Assembly: GCF_014207845.1 (NCBI RefSeq)
Contig: NZ_JACHLC010000001.1
Location: forward strand, 992,001 to 1,056,000
Direction: 5' to 3'
DNA from: Chryseobacterium shigense
GTDB lineage: Bacteria > Bacteroidota > Bacteroidia > Flavobacteriales > Weeksellaceae
DNA length: 64,000 nucleotides
In this document: positions 9,209-18,163 of the stretch, piece by piece
Numbering within the stretch: the first letter of the stretch is position 1
Layout: every line of letters starts with the position of its first letter
The notes under the pieces: model-generated
Told to the model about the DNA's origin: nothing
The model's input: the letters and a program-made list of their open reading frames with translations, nothing else
The model's database searches: none
Program-made: the position numbers and the translations under genes

Positions 9209-9234
9209 AAAAAAAGACCCGGAAATTCCGGGCC
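9209..9234 (-). terminator. Terminator of the lolA/lptG-like unit
   Basis: CCCGGAA (9218-9224) and TTCCGGG (9226-9232) form a compact GC-rich stem; on the minus strand it is followed by seven T residues. It lies about 54 bases after the stop of the permease gene. Confidence 0.85.
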
Positions 9235-9287
9235 TATACTCTTTTTAAATTATTAAATGTTTAAATTCTTTAATCTCTAATAAACAG

Positions 9288-10742
9288 TTATCGATATCTC
9301 TCATGCTCTTTATTCTTAGCAAACCTTTTCGTAATAGGCTTAAACAGAGCTTTATATTTTTCGGCATCGAATAATTGCGAATCCGTAAGCGCTTTATACG
9401 TCATCCATATTCCGAAAGGAAGAAGGATAAGGTTGGGAAGCCAGGCCGCTAAATAAGGGCTCATTCCTCCTCCCCAGGCAACGTTTTCAATACCGAGATT
9501 CATTACATAGAAAACAATGAAAATAATGATTGCGATGATCACAGGAAGTCCCATTCCTCCTTTTCTGATAATAGACCCTAAGCTGGCTCCGATCAAAAAG
9601 AAAATGATACATGTTACAGAATAGGAAATAATTCTCTGCTGATAAATAACAACTTTGCTGAAATATTTTACATTTGAGCTGAACTCATTCTTTTTACCGG
9701 AAGCCGTAGATTTCAGATTTTCCAATCTGTTGTAAGCATTGGAAATAATCTCCAGCTTTTTATCTCCCTTCACGGTATCCAGTTTAAGCTGCTGCTTGGC
9801 AACCGCTTTGGATTTTGTTTTATCCATATAACTTATTACCGAATTAGTCTGGGTTAAAACATCAGAACTGATATTCGTAAAATAAGCCGCATTTTCTTTT
9901 TTGTTTTTTAGGATTGTTTCATTAAGCTGGCCATAAGTCTGGAAACGGTAGTCGTCCGTGATCTGTTCCTTTTCAATGGCTTTGTTGATGAGTTCAGCAA
10001 TATCAAAGTGGGAAACCAGTGTGTCAAATTTAATGGCCTGATCCGGTTGTTTCAGTCTTACATTCTCGCCTTTACCTGCGAAATTATCCTCAAATATATA
10101 ACCGTTATACAGTTCCAGTTTCAAAAAGTTTTTATTGGCAGCAGGAACAAATTTTCCCTTTTCCGCAACAATAGACTGCTGATTTTCGTAGGAACTGGCT
10201 TTTCTGTGTACAAATACTCCTTCAAGGGTTTCCTGATTCTCACCGTAAATTTTATCAAATTTTACCATGTACCCCGGAATCTGATCAATAAACTGTCCCG
10301 GTGTAAAATTCAGGGCCGGTTTCGTCTGGGCAATATTGAAAAGCATATTCTTTGCCTTTTTCTGAAAATCCGGAATGATGTTGTTGGAGAAGAAGAAAAG
10401 CATGACCGCCAGTATCGTTGCCACTCCAAGAAGAGGAGCCATTACTCTTGTCAGGGAAATCCCGGCCGCCTTCATTGCAGCAAGCTCATAGCGTTCCCCG
10501 AATTCCCCAAAGGACATAATGCTTGCCAAAAGGATCGTGAGCGGGAGCACCAGGCTGACAACACTTACCCCAAGGTAAAAAAGAAGCTTCAGGATCTGCC
10601 AGTAGCTTAATCCCTTTCCCATGAACTGCCCCAGCTGAACCCAGATAATGTTTACAATAAATATGAAAAACAAAACGCTGAATATAAAGAAAAACGGTCC
10701 AAAGAAGGTTTTTATGATATATCGGTCTAGTATTTTTAACAT
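9288..10742 (-). CDS. LptF/LptG family permease
   Basis: A 484-residue inner-membrane protein of the YjgP/YjgQ family. Transmembrane segments are at about 13-33, 53-75 and 100-120 near the N-terminus and three more at about 370-455 near the C-terminus, flanking a large periplasmic beta-jellyroll-like domain; this is the LptF/LptG layout. The family motifs GERYELAAMKAAGIS (residues about 79-93) mark the coupling helix that meets the LptB ATPase. By family it forms part of the ABC transporter that extracts LPS from the inner membrane. It follows the lolA-like gene, with a terminator hairpin only 15 bases before its start. Confidence 0.9.
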   Translation of the reverse strand: MLKILDRYIIKTFFGPFFFIFSVLFFIFIVNIIWVQLGQFMGKGLSYWQILKLLFYLGVSVVSLVLPLTILLASIMSFGEFGERYELAAMKAAGISLTRVMAPLLGVATILAVMLFFFSNNIIPDFQKKAKNMLFNIAQTKPALNFTPGQFIDQIPGYMVKFDKIYGENQETLEGVFVHRKASSYENQQSIVAEKGKFVPAANKNFLKLELYNGYIFEDNFAGKGENVRLKQPDQAIKFDTLVSHFDIAELINKAIEKEQITDDYRFQTYGQLNETILKNKKENAAYFTNISSDVLTQTNSVISYMDKTKSKAVAKQQLKLDTVKGDKKLEIISNAYNRLENLKSTASGKKNEFSSNVKYFSKVVIYQQRIISYSVTCIIFFLIGASLGSIIRKGGMGLPVIIAIIIFIVFYVMNLGIENVAWGGGMSPYLAAWLPNLILLPFGIWMTYKALTDSQLFDAEKYKALFKPITKRFAKNKEHERYR

Positions 10743-10756
10743 GCGCCAAAATTAAT

Positions 10757-10784
10757 CAAAAAGCCACAAAGTTTACTTGTGGCT
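10757..10784 (-). terminator. Terminator between the lolA-like gene and the LptF/LptG permease gene
   Basis: AGCCACAA (10762-10769) and TTGTGGCT (10777-10784) form a perfect eight-base stem with a seven-base loop and a minus-strand T run after it. It sits after the lolA-like stop and just before the permease start, so it may set the ratio between the two genes. Confidence 0.75.
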
Positions 10785-10843
10785 CTTATAATTTTTATTA
10801 CTTTTTATTTTATAGCAAAAATACTTATTTGCTTCTTAGCTTT

Positions 10844-11491
10844 TTAAAGTTCTGTAATGATGTAGTTTTTGAACTTATTTTTGTCAAAAACAAACATATT
10901 GGGATCCAGTGTCTGGTTTTCCTTATATTCTTTAATGGCAATTACAGCTACATCTTTATTGTTTCCGTGCTGTTCCAGTTTTACCATCTGCTTTTTTGCA
11001 GAGTCTACAAAAATGTATACATATTGGATACCGTTGGATTTTACAGGGGTCAGTTTAATGAAATCTGCATTAACTCCGTTTACATTCTTTTTACCGTTAT
11101 AGGTTACGTTATAATCGTTTCTGTAAGTGGTAAGATAGTTGATAGGGGAGAACATGCTGCTGCCCGCATTGGGTTTTGCCACGGTAACTTCCATATCATC
11201 TGCATTGATATTGTATATTTTACTTCCGTCGAAGATCTGTTCCGTATCCATGATCTTCAACTTATATTTATCCCCTGCAGCATAATAAATTCCCGGTTCT
11301 GTTTTGGTAACTTGTCCGTTAACACCGGTTCCGAAAGAGAATTTAAAATAAGAATTCTTTTTGGAATTGTAGTTCGCAGTGATATCGTCAAGAATCTTTT
11401 TAGCTTTTGCATCAATTTTCTGTGCATTGGCAAATCCTACAGCTCCTACTACAAAACTCCCGACTATGATTTTTGATATACTATTTTTCAT
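10844..11491 (-). CDS. LolA-like outer-membrane lipoprotein carrier protein
   Basis: A 215-residue periplasmic protein with a signal peptide ending near FANAQ (residues 1-23). The mature part follows the LolA layout: an N-terminal helix (KAKKILDDITANYNSKKNSYFKFSF) and then an open barrel of strands with YYAAGDKYKLKIMDTEQIFDGSKIYNIN, the motif in which LolA proteins cover their lipid-binding cavity. By family it carries lipoproteins across the periplasm. It is 65 bases downstream of ftsK and upstream of an LptF/LptG permease, so the segment groups envelope-assembly functions. The similarity is of the divergent Bacteroidota type; I leave the symbol open. Confidence 0.85.
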   Translation of the reverse strand: MKNSISKIIVGSFVVGAVGFANAQKIDAKAKKILDDITANYNSKKNSYFKFSFGTGVNGQVTKTEPGIYYAAGDKYKLKIMDTEQIFDGSKIYNINADDMEVTVAKPNAGSSMFSPINYLTTYRNDYNVTYNGKKNVNGVNADFIKLTPVKSNGIQYVYIFVDSAKKQMVKLEQHGNNKDVAVIAIKEYKENQTLDPNMFVFDKNKFKNYIITEL

Positions 11492-11556
11492 TTTCTTATT
11501 GAATAAACTTTAAACATTCTAATGCTTCAAGGTTGAATTGATAAAGCACTTTTCCT

Positions 11557-14109
11557 TTAATTACGCAAATCTTCCAAAAACTGTTCCAAAGAATGAAGAT
11601 CACTGATAATGACTTCTCTTGCTTTGGCTCCGTTAAAGCCTCCTACAATACCGGTTGCTTCAAGCTGGTCCATGATTCTTCCGGCTCTGTTATAACCCAG
11701 TTTAAGCTGTCTCTGCAACATAGAAGTAGATCCCTGCTGTGTGGAAACAATAATTCTTGCGGCTTCTTCAAATAAAGCATCCTTTTCATTCGGATCAAAT
11801 GCTCCCACAGTACTTGTAGAGTCTTCAGAAACGAATTCAGGAAGCAGGAATGCAGATGCATATCCTTTCTGTTCTCCAATATATTCTGCAAGTCTTTCCA
11901 CTTCGGGAGTATCCACAAAGGCACACTGAAGTCTCAGGATCTCGTTTCCGTTGAAATAAAGCATATCTCCTTTACCAATCAGCTGGTCTGCACCCGGTGA
12001 ATCAAGGATCGTTCTCGAATCCACACTGGAAATTACCCTGAATGCTGCTCTTGCAGGGAAGTTAGCCTTAATCATACCTGTAATTACATTTACGGAAGGT
12101 CTCTGTGTAGCAACAATTAAGTGAATTCCTACGGCTCTTGCAAGTTGTGCCAATCTGGCGATAGGAAGTTCAACTTCTTTTCCTGCGGTCATGATAAGGT
12201 CGGCAAACTCGTCTACAACCAATACGATATAAGGAAGAAAACGGTGACCGTTCTCAGGATTTAGTTTTCTTTCCGTAAACTTTTTATTGTATTCCTTTAA
12301 ATTTTTACAGAACGCATTTTTAAGAAGGTCATATCTTGTATCCATCTCTACACAAAGAGAGTTCAGAGTGTTGATTACCTTATTGGTGTCTGTAATGATC
12401 GCTTCATCAGCATCCGGAAGTTTGGCCAGATAATGTCTTTCAATTTTTGAATATAATGAAAGCTCCACTTTTTTAGGATCTACCATAACGAATTTCAGTT
12501 CGCTAGGGTGTTTTTTATAAAGCAGGGAAGTAAGGATAGCATTGATCCCAACAGATTTACCCTGTCCTGTAGCACCTGCCATCAATAGGTGAGGCATTTT
12601 TGCAAGGTCGGCCATGAATACTTCGTTGGAAATTGTTTTTCCGAATACCACAGGAAGATCCATATCTGTATTCTGGAATTTCTGCGATGCAATAACGGAA
12701 CGCATAGAAACCATGGTAGGGTTTTTTCTCGGAACTTCAATCCCGATGGTTCCTTTTCCTGGCATTGGCGCAATAATCCTGATCCCTAAAGCAGAAAGGT
12801 TCAATGCAATATCATCCTGAAGCTTTTTAATGGCTGATACTCTGATCCCGGCTTCCGGAACAATTTCGTATAAAGTAACTGTAGGTCCAATCGTTGCTTT
12901 AATCTCGGAAATACCAACGTTGAAATTCTTTAAAAGTCCTACAATTTTATTTTTATTTTCTTCTAATTCTTCTTTATTGATGGAGATTTCTTCACTTCCG
13001 TAATCTTTAAGCAGTTCTACGGTCGGCATCTGGAAGCCTGCCAAATCAAGCTTGTGATCATAAAGGCCGTGCTTTTCTACAAGTTCCTGGGATTTTCTGT
13101 CTGAATCATCCAATACATCTACTACCGGTGCAACTTCTACATTAAATTTTATGTTGTCCTGAGCTGATGGTGACGGCGTTACCGGAGGAAGCGGAGTAAT
13201 TGCAGGAATTACGGGTGCCATATCAAAAGCCTGTTCTGGAGAGGAGGTTGGAACGGCAGGTTTTGCATTTAAATTTAAGCTGACGGGTTTCTCTTCTTCC
13301 TCAAAAGAAGTCTGGTTAGGCGTTACAATAGGCTCCAGATTCGTTAAGGGCTGAACTTCAGGAAATCCTTTAGGAACACTTACCGGTTCCTGCTCTTTAA
13401 CCTTTGCTGTATTTGAAACATCTGTAACGGTAACATTAAGACCTGCTTCTTCAGCTTCTTCTTCAAGTTCGGTATCGGCTTCAAAGTTTTCCTCTGAGCT
13501 TGGCATCATGGATTTAACTTTACCTATCGTATTGTCATTGATCTTGTCCAGCTTGGCTTTAATAGAGCTTGGACGAAGGTTGAATTCCAGAATGAAATAT
13601 AAAAGGATACTTGCTGCCAATACTACCCAAAGACCTACAGGCCCGATGATGGCATTCAGATAATCCATGATCTGGTATCCGTAAACACCTCCCAGTACAC
13701 CTTGCCCTTTAGTCACTGCTCCCATGAAAATAGGAAGCCAGCAGATGAAAAACAGGGAATGTCCGATGGTTTTCCAGGGTTTGAATGTTTTTTTCTTCAG
13801 GATAAGGGTGCCTACAACCAAAAATAAAAAGGCAATAATAAATGAGGCAATTCCTATGCTTTCGAATATAAAAATATTCCCCAGCCAGTCGCCTACCTTC
13901 CCAAAAATATTTGAAGATTTTATTGTTTTGTCTGTCATTGTTCCTGCCTGGCTCTGGTCTGCTTTCCAGTTCATCAGATAAGAGACGAACGAAAATGCCA
14001 GAACTGCGGAGAAAAGTATAAAGGTAAGCCCGAAAAATATACGGGGCTTAGATAAGATTTTGCCTTTGTCAGGCGATTCAGTCGGTTTTGTCTGTGTCTT
14101 TTTATCCAT
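11557..14109 (-). CDS. ftsK: DNA translocase FtsK
   Basis: An 850-residue FtsK/SpoIIIE protein. Four hydrophobic segments near the N-terminus (about 22-45, 82-103, 117-132, 158-175) anchor it in the septal membrane. A low-complexity, acidic and proline-rich linker spans about residues 200-340. The motor follows with Walker A GATGQGKSVGINAIL near residue 513, Walker B IVLVVDEFADLIMTAG and the RLAQLARAVGIHLIVATQRPS motif. The last about 65 residues form the winged-helix gamma domain (STSMLQRQLKLGYNRAGRIMDQLE) that reads the polar KOPS-like DNA signals. It segregates chromosome termini at division. A palindrome overlaps its probable promoter. Confidence 0.97.
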   Translation of the reverse strand: MDKKTQTKPTESPDKGKILSKPRIFFGLTFILFSAVLAFSFVSYLMNWKADQSQAGTMTDKTIKSSNIFGKVGDWLGNIFIFESIGIASFIIAFLFLVVGTLILKKKTFKPWKTIGHSLFFICWLPIFMGAVTKGQGVLGGVYGYQIMDYLNAIIGPVGLWVVLAASILLYFILEFNLRPSSIKAKLDKINDNTIGKVKSMMPSSEENFEADTELEEEAEEAGLNVTVTDVSNTAKVKEQEPVSVPKGFPEVQPLTNLEPIVTPNQTSFEEEEKPVSLNLNAKPAVPTSSPEQAFDMAPVIPAITPLPPVTPSPSAQDNIKFNVEVAPVVDVLDDSDRKSQELVEKHGLYDHKLDLAGFQMPTVELLKDYGSEEISINKEELEENKNKIVGLLKNFNVGISEIKATIGPTVTLYEIVPEAGIRVSAIKKLQDDIALNLSALGIRIIAPMPGKGTIGIEVPRKNPTMVSMRSVIASQKFQNTDMDLPVVFGKTISNEVFMADLAKMPHLLMAGATGQGKSVGINAILTSLLYKKHPSELKFVMVDPKKVELSLYSKIERHYLAKLPDADEAIITDTNKVINTLNSLCVEMDTRYDLLKNAFCKNLKEYNKKFTERKLNPENGHRFLPYIVLVVDEFADLIMTAGKEVELPIARLAQLARAVGIHLIVATQRPSVNVITGMIKANFPARAAFRVISSVDSRTILDSPGADQLIGKGDMLYFNGNEILRLQCAFVDTPEVERLAEYIGEQKGYASAFLLPEFVSEDSTSTVGAFDPNEKDALFEEAARIIVSTQQGSTSMLQRQLKLGYNRAGRIMDQLEATGIVGGFNGAKAREVIISDLHSLEQFLEDLRN

Positions 14110-14123
14110 AATATCAATGTGGG

Positions 14124-14150
14124 CAAATTTAATGTTTTTTCAACATTAAA
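14124..14150 (-). promoter_or_regulatory. Possible ftsK promoter overlapped by a palindrome
   Basis: On the minus strand the complement of 14124-14131 reads TAAATTTG, matching TAnnTTTG. Overlapping it, TTTAATGTT (14128-14136) and AACATTAAA (14142-14150) form a perfect nine-base inverted repeat around a five-base spacer. This could be an operator or, once transcribed in part, a hairpin. No -33 TTTG at good distance was found. Confidence 0.35.
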
Positions 14151-14532
14151 CAGAATCTTTTTTTGTTCAAAAGATGGTCTAATTTAGGGTTATTTTTTAA
14201 AATTATGTTCCGTTTTAAAGATATTTTTTTCATTAAAATATAAATACAGTGGTTATTTTTTTAATCAATTTAAATATTGCTAATTATGATTAGCTAATCT
14301 TACTCCATAAACAAATTAAATTGAAATTTAAAAAATAGGTTTCATAGTTTTATCAACGTTTTACATTGAAAACAAAGTATATTCCAAATAAAAGATTTCA
14401 TAGACAAATTGCATTCCTGATTTTTTTAACCGTAAAAAATATATTTTTCTTAATAATTTTCACGTTATTAAGAATGGTTCAAAATAACCGAAATAGGCTT
14501 CAAAGTGACAAAAAACAGCTTTTTTTAGCTAC

Positions 14533-14558
14533 TTTGTTGTTAATCATCCTTATTTTTG
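14533..14558 (+). promoter_or_regulatory. Candidate promoter of the ccsA-type gene
   Basis: TATTTTTG (14551-14558) matches the -7 consensus 20 bases before the ATG at 14579. A TTTG lies at 14533-14536, but the 14-base spacing is shorter than the usual 17-23, so this is tentative. Confidence 0.4.
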
Positions 14559-14578
14559 CATGTCAAGTAAAATAAATC

Positions 14579-17500
14579 ATGAAGAAGCTCCAAGATATTC
14601 TTATCTCGACCAGGACAATGGCTGTGCTGTTACTGGTTTATGCCTTTGCAATGGCATATGCAACGTTCTTAGAAAATGACTACGGAACTCCTACGGCCAA
14701 AGCCTTAATTTATGAAGCAAAATGGTTTGAATTAATCATGTTTCTGCTCATTCTCAACTTCATAGGAAATATCGGAAGGTATAGATTGTGGAGAAGAGAA
14801 AAATGGCCGGTTCTGGTCTTTCACCTTGCTTTTATCCTTATTTTTATAGGAGGTGCTATCACAAGATACATCAGCTTTGAAGGCACAATGCATATCAGAG
14901 AGGGGGAAACTTCCAATGAAATTGTAACGGATAAGAATTTCTTTAAAATTCAGATTGAAGAGAAAGGTGATGTTCTCAACTACCAAGATGTTCCTTATCT
15001 GATGTCTCCTTTGCATAAAGATTTTAATGCAACTTATGATTTCCACGGAAAAGAAGTAAAGGTTTTTACCAAAGATTATATCCAGAGAAAAAAAGACAGC
15101 TTAATAGTTGAGCCGAACGGTGCGGAATACCTTCACCTGGTTTCTACAGGAAATACGGGAAGACAGAATATTTACATCAAACCGGGCGAGACAAAATCTA
15201 TCAACGGAACTTTGGTAACATTCAACAGAGCTATCGAAGGTGCTGTAGAATTCAAGAGTGAAGGGGGACAATTATTCATCAAAACTCCTGTTGATGCAGC
15301 TTTTATGACGATGGCAACCCAGGCTACGGGAAGTACGAAGAAAGATGAATTCCAGCCTTTGGCATTGAGAAGTCTGTATACCATCAACGAACTGAAACTG
15401 GTTGTGCCTGAAGGTCTTAAAAAAGGAAGACTGATGGCTTTTGAAGGAGACAAAAAGAAAGATGCGATGGTTCCGGATGTATTGAGGGTCGAACTTCAGG
15501 GACCAAAAACAAAACAGATGGTAGACCTTTCAGTAGAGAAAGGAAACCCGAACGCATTTAAGCAGATCACTATGGACGGACTGAATATTATGGTAGGTTT
15601 CGGCCCTAAAGTATACAATACACCTTTTGCACTGAAACTTGATGATTTCATAATGGAAACCTATCCGGGAAGTTCATCACCAAGTGCTTATGAAAGTCAT
15701 GTAAAGATTATTGACGAAGGAAAAGAAACACCTTATAAAATCTACATGAACCATGTACTGAACCATAAAGGATACCGTTTCTTCCAGTCAAGCTTTGATC
15801 CGGACAGAATGGGAACGGTACTTTCCGTGAACCACGATTTCTGGGGAACAATCATTTCCTATATCGGATACGGACTTCTGTTCTTAGGAATGTTTGTGAT
15901 CTTCTTCTGGAAAGGAACCCACTTCTGGAAACTGAATAAAATGCTGACTGATGTCAACAAAAAGAAAGTGAAAGGAACCGCTGCAGTATTGCTGATGTTC
16001 TTAAGCTTAGGTTTAAATGCGCAAAAAATAGAAACTCACGGAACGACTGACGGAAGCAGGGAACATATTCATGTGGAAGGAGACAACCATTCTCACGCTC
16101 CGGCTCCGTCTGCTCAACCGCTTGACGGTGCTGCTCCGAAGCAGAACTCCCTGGCAACGCCGATGAACAGAATGAGATCTATCTCTCCGGATGAAATCAT
16201 TGCAAGAAACAGAATCAGCAAAGAGCATGCAGATAAATTCGGATACCTTCTGGTTCAGAATTTTGAGGGAAGAATTGTTCCTATCAATACAGAAGCGCTT
16301 GATGTTTTAAGAAAATTATACAAAAAAGATGAATTCAAAGGAACAGACGGAAAGTCTCTTACGGCAAACCAGTGGTTCCTTTCCATCAATACAGATACAC
16401 CGAGCTGGACAATGGTTCCTATGATTAAAGTAGGTACAAAAGGAGGGGATGAATTAAAGAAAAAAACAAAAGCAGATGAAGATGGCTATACTTCATTAAT
16501 GAACCTTTTCCCGGCAGATGCAAACGGTAATCTTACTTATATCCTGGAGCACGATTACAATACTGCATTCCGTAAAAAACCATCTGAACAGACCAACTAC
16601 GATAAAGAAGTAATTTCTGTAAACGAAAGAGTACAGATTTTCAACGAGTTTTTCAGCGGTCAGTTTATGAGAATTGTACCTGTGAAGAATGATGCCAATC
16701 ATACATGGCACTCATGGCTGGATCAGAAATTCGAACCGGATATGGAATCTCAGCAGGTGATGGGACCTTACTTTGCAGAAGCTCTTACGGCACAGAAAAC
16801 CGGAAACTGGAGCAAAGCGGATACTGAATTGGCAAAACTTTCAGAATATCAGCAGAAATGGGGAAAAGCAGTTGTTCCTGCAAAATCTAAAGTTGACCTT
16901 GAAGTTTTCATGAATAAAGTGAATATCAACTTCAAATTATTAATTTTCTATACCATTATTGGTGGACTTCTTCTGATTTTAGGATTTGTAGAATTGTTCA
17001 AGTCTAATAAGGTTTTAACTAAAGTAGTCAAAGTAATTATTGCTTTAGGTCTGGTGGGATATTTCTGCCACTTCCTGGGCCTTGTGGCAAGATGGTATAT
17101 TTCAGGGCACGCGCCTTGGAGTAACGGTTATGAAGCTATTATATTTATTTCCTGGGTAGGAATTACAGCCGGACTTATCCTTTACAGAAATGCCAATGCA
17201 TTGATTCCTGCAGCCGGATTTATGGTAGCAGTTATTATGATGGGGTTTGCTCATGGAGGTTCAGCTCTTGATCCTCAGATCACGCCGCTTGTTCCGGTAT
17301 TGAAATCTTACTGGCTGATTGTTCACGTAGCAATTATTACCTCAAGTTACGGTTTCTTCGCCCTGTCGATGATTATTGCTGTGATCTCTTTGGTATTCTA
17401 TATCATCTCCAATAAAGAAACATACAAAATTCACCATGATACTACCTTGAAAGAATTGGTAATTGTATCTGAAATGTCATTAACTATCGGTCTTTTTGCT

Positions 17501-17857
17501 TTAACAGTAGGAAACTTCTTAGGCGGTATCTGGGCCAATGAATCATGGGGTAGATACTGGAGCTGGGACCCGAAAGAAACATGGGCTTTCATTTCCATCA
17601 TGGTATATGCTTTCGTACTGCACATGAGACTGGTTCCCGGATTGAGAAGCAGATGGGCATTCCATGTTGCAACAATGTTTGCATTCTGTTCAATGGTAAT
17701 GACGTATTTCGGGGTTAATTATTACCTGAGCGGACTTCACTCTTACGCAGCAGGAGATCCGGTTCCGGTTCCGGCATGGGTATATATCGGGTTGGGCACG
17801 ATGCTTATTTTATCACTTGCTTCTTACTTTAAGTTTAAAACTTTAACGAAGAAATAA
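14579..17857 (+). CDS. ccsA: Cytochrome c biogenesis protein CcsA, fused ResB/CcsB-CcsA
   Basis: A 1092-residue integral membrane protein that joins the two halves of system II cytochrome c maturation. The N-terminal half is ResB/CcsB-like: transmembrane segments at about 15-35, 50-70 and 80-97, a large periplasmic domain, and another segment at about 420-445. After a histidine-rich linker (HVEGDNHSHAPAPSAQP, about 497-513) a further periplasmic part follows, then the CcsA domain with about eight helices and the heme-handling WWD motif WGRYWSWDPKETWAF near residue 990. By family it moves heme to the periplasm and attaches it to apocytochromes. The single-chain fusion is common in Bacteroidota. 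The gene stands alone and is followed by a terminator. Confidence 0.93.
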   Translation: MKKLQDILISTRTMAVLLLVYAFAMAYATFLENDYGTPTAKALIYEAKWFELIMFLLILNFIGNIGRYRLWRREKWPVLVFHLAFILIFIGGAITRYISFEGTMHIREGETSNEIVTDKNFFKIQIEEKGDVLNYQDVPYLMSPLHKDFNATYDFHGKEVKVFTKDYIQRKKDSLIVEPNGAEYLHLVSTGNTGRQNIYIKPGETKSINGTLVTFNRAIEGAVEFKSEGGQLFIKTPVDAAFMTMATQATGSTKKDEFQPLALRSLYTINELKLVVPEGLKKGRLMAFEGDKKKDAMVPDVLRVELQGPKTKQMVDLSVEKGNPNAFKQITMDGLNIMVGFGPKVYNTPFALKLDDFIMETYPGSSSPSAYESHVKIIDEGKETPYKIYMNHVLNHKGYRFFQSSFDPDRMGTVLSVNHDFWGTIISYIGYGLLFLGMFVIFFWKGTHFWKLNKMLTDVNKKKVKGTAAVLLMFLSLGLNAQKIETHGTTDGSREHIHVEGDNHSHAPAPSAQPLDGAAPKQNSLATPMNRMRSISPDEIIARNRISKEHADKFGYLLVQNFEGRIVPINTEALDVLRKLYKKDEFKGTDGKSLTANQWFLSINTDTPSWTMVPMIKVGTKGGDELKKKTKADEDGYTSLMNLFPADANGNLTYILEHDYNTAFRKKPSEQTNYDKEVISVNERVQIFNEFFSGQFMRIVPVKNDANHTWHSWLDQKFEPDMESQQVMGPYFAEALTAQKTGNWSKADTELAKLSEYQQKWGKAVVPAKSKVDLEVFMNKVNINFKLLIFYTIIGGLLLILGFVELFKSNKVLTKVVKVIIALGLVGYFCHFLGLVARWYISGHAPWSNGYEAIIFISWVGITAGLILYRNANALIPAAGFMVAVIMMGFAHGGSALDPQITPLVPVLKSYWLIVHVAIITSSYGFFALSMIIAVISLVFYIISNKETYKIHHDTTLKELVIVSEMSLTIGLFALTVGNFLGGIWANESWGRYWSWDPKETWAFISIMVYAFVLHMRLVPGLRSRWAFHVATMFAFCSMVMTYFGVNYYLSGLHSYAAGDPVPVPAWVYIGLGTMLILSLASYFKFKTLTKK

Positions 17858-17879
17858 ATATTTTACCATATACAACTGA

Positions 17880-17910
17880 AATCCTGGAATTCATTTCCGG
17901 GATTTTTTTG
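17880..17910 (+). terminator. Terminator of the ccsA-type gene
   Basis: ATCCTGGAA (17881-17889) pairs with TTCCGGGAT (17895-17903) with one G-T pair and is followed by a run of T. It lies about 23 bases after the stop codon. Confidence 0.85.
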
Positions 17911-17924
17911 TGGGTGTTATTACG

Positions 17925-18095
17925 GGTTGCGGGATTCGAGATTCAGGGTGGGGAATATTAGTCAATAAATTATATTCTAATCCGGCTATTAATTTTAATT
18001 GATTTTATTTATCTAACCCGAAACATCTATCCTTACACTTAATAACCCGAATCTCGTACTCAGTAACTCACAAACCGAAAAAAACTCATCAGCAA
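17925..18095. repeat. Intergenic region with imperfect inverted words
   Basis: The gap 17858-18163 (306 bases) holds no gene. After the terminator it contains TTGCGGGATTCGAGATTCAG near 17926-17945 and, about 90 bases on, AACCCGAATCTCGTACTCAG near 18045-18064, which is close to its reverse complement. Two further AACCCGAA-type words occur between them. This looks like a degenerate intergenic repeat, similar in style to that at 3436-3537. Confidence 0.4.
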
Positions 18096-18163
18096 TGATT
18101 CATAATTCAAAACTTCTCCATACCTTTATGATATCAAAATAATATCAAATTAAAATTACAATC

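Larger units (their letters stand above)
14110..14578. other. AT-rich intergenic region between ftsK and the ccsA-type gene
   Basis: This 469-base divergent region is very AT-rich. It holds the ftsK promoter palindrome (14124-14150), a 12-base perfect palindrome GATTAGCTAATC at 14288-14299 and a promoter-like box at 14551-14558. A 69-codon reading frame at 14366-14575 lacks any family resemblance and ends four bases before the next gene; I do not treat it as a gene. Confidence 0.6.

Noticed and set aside
10008..10610. Long plus-strand frame opposite the LptF/LptG permease gene.
   Set aside because: It mirrors the permease codons and gives no recognisable protein.
10829..11476. Long plus-strand frame opposite the lolA-like gene.
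   Set aside because: The minus strand has a signal peptide and LolA features; the plus-strand product is a hydrophobic shadow.
14366..14575. A 69-codon reading frame on the plus strand, ending just before the ccsA-type gene.
   Set aside because: It is very AT-rich, has no family resemblance and no promoter. It overlaps the promoter box of the next gene and looks like chance open sequence.
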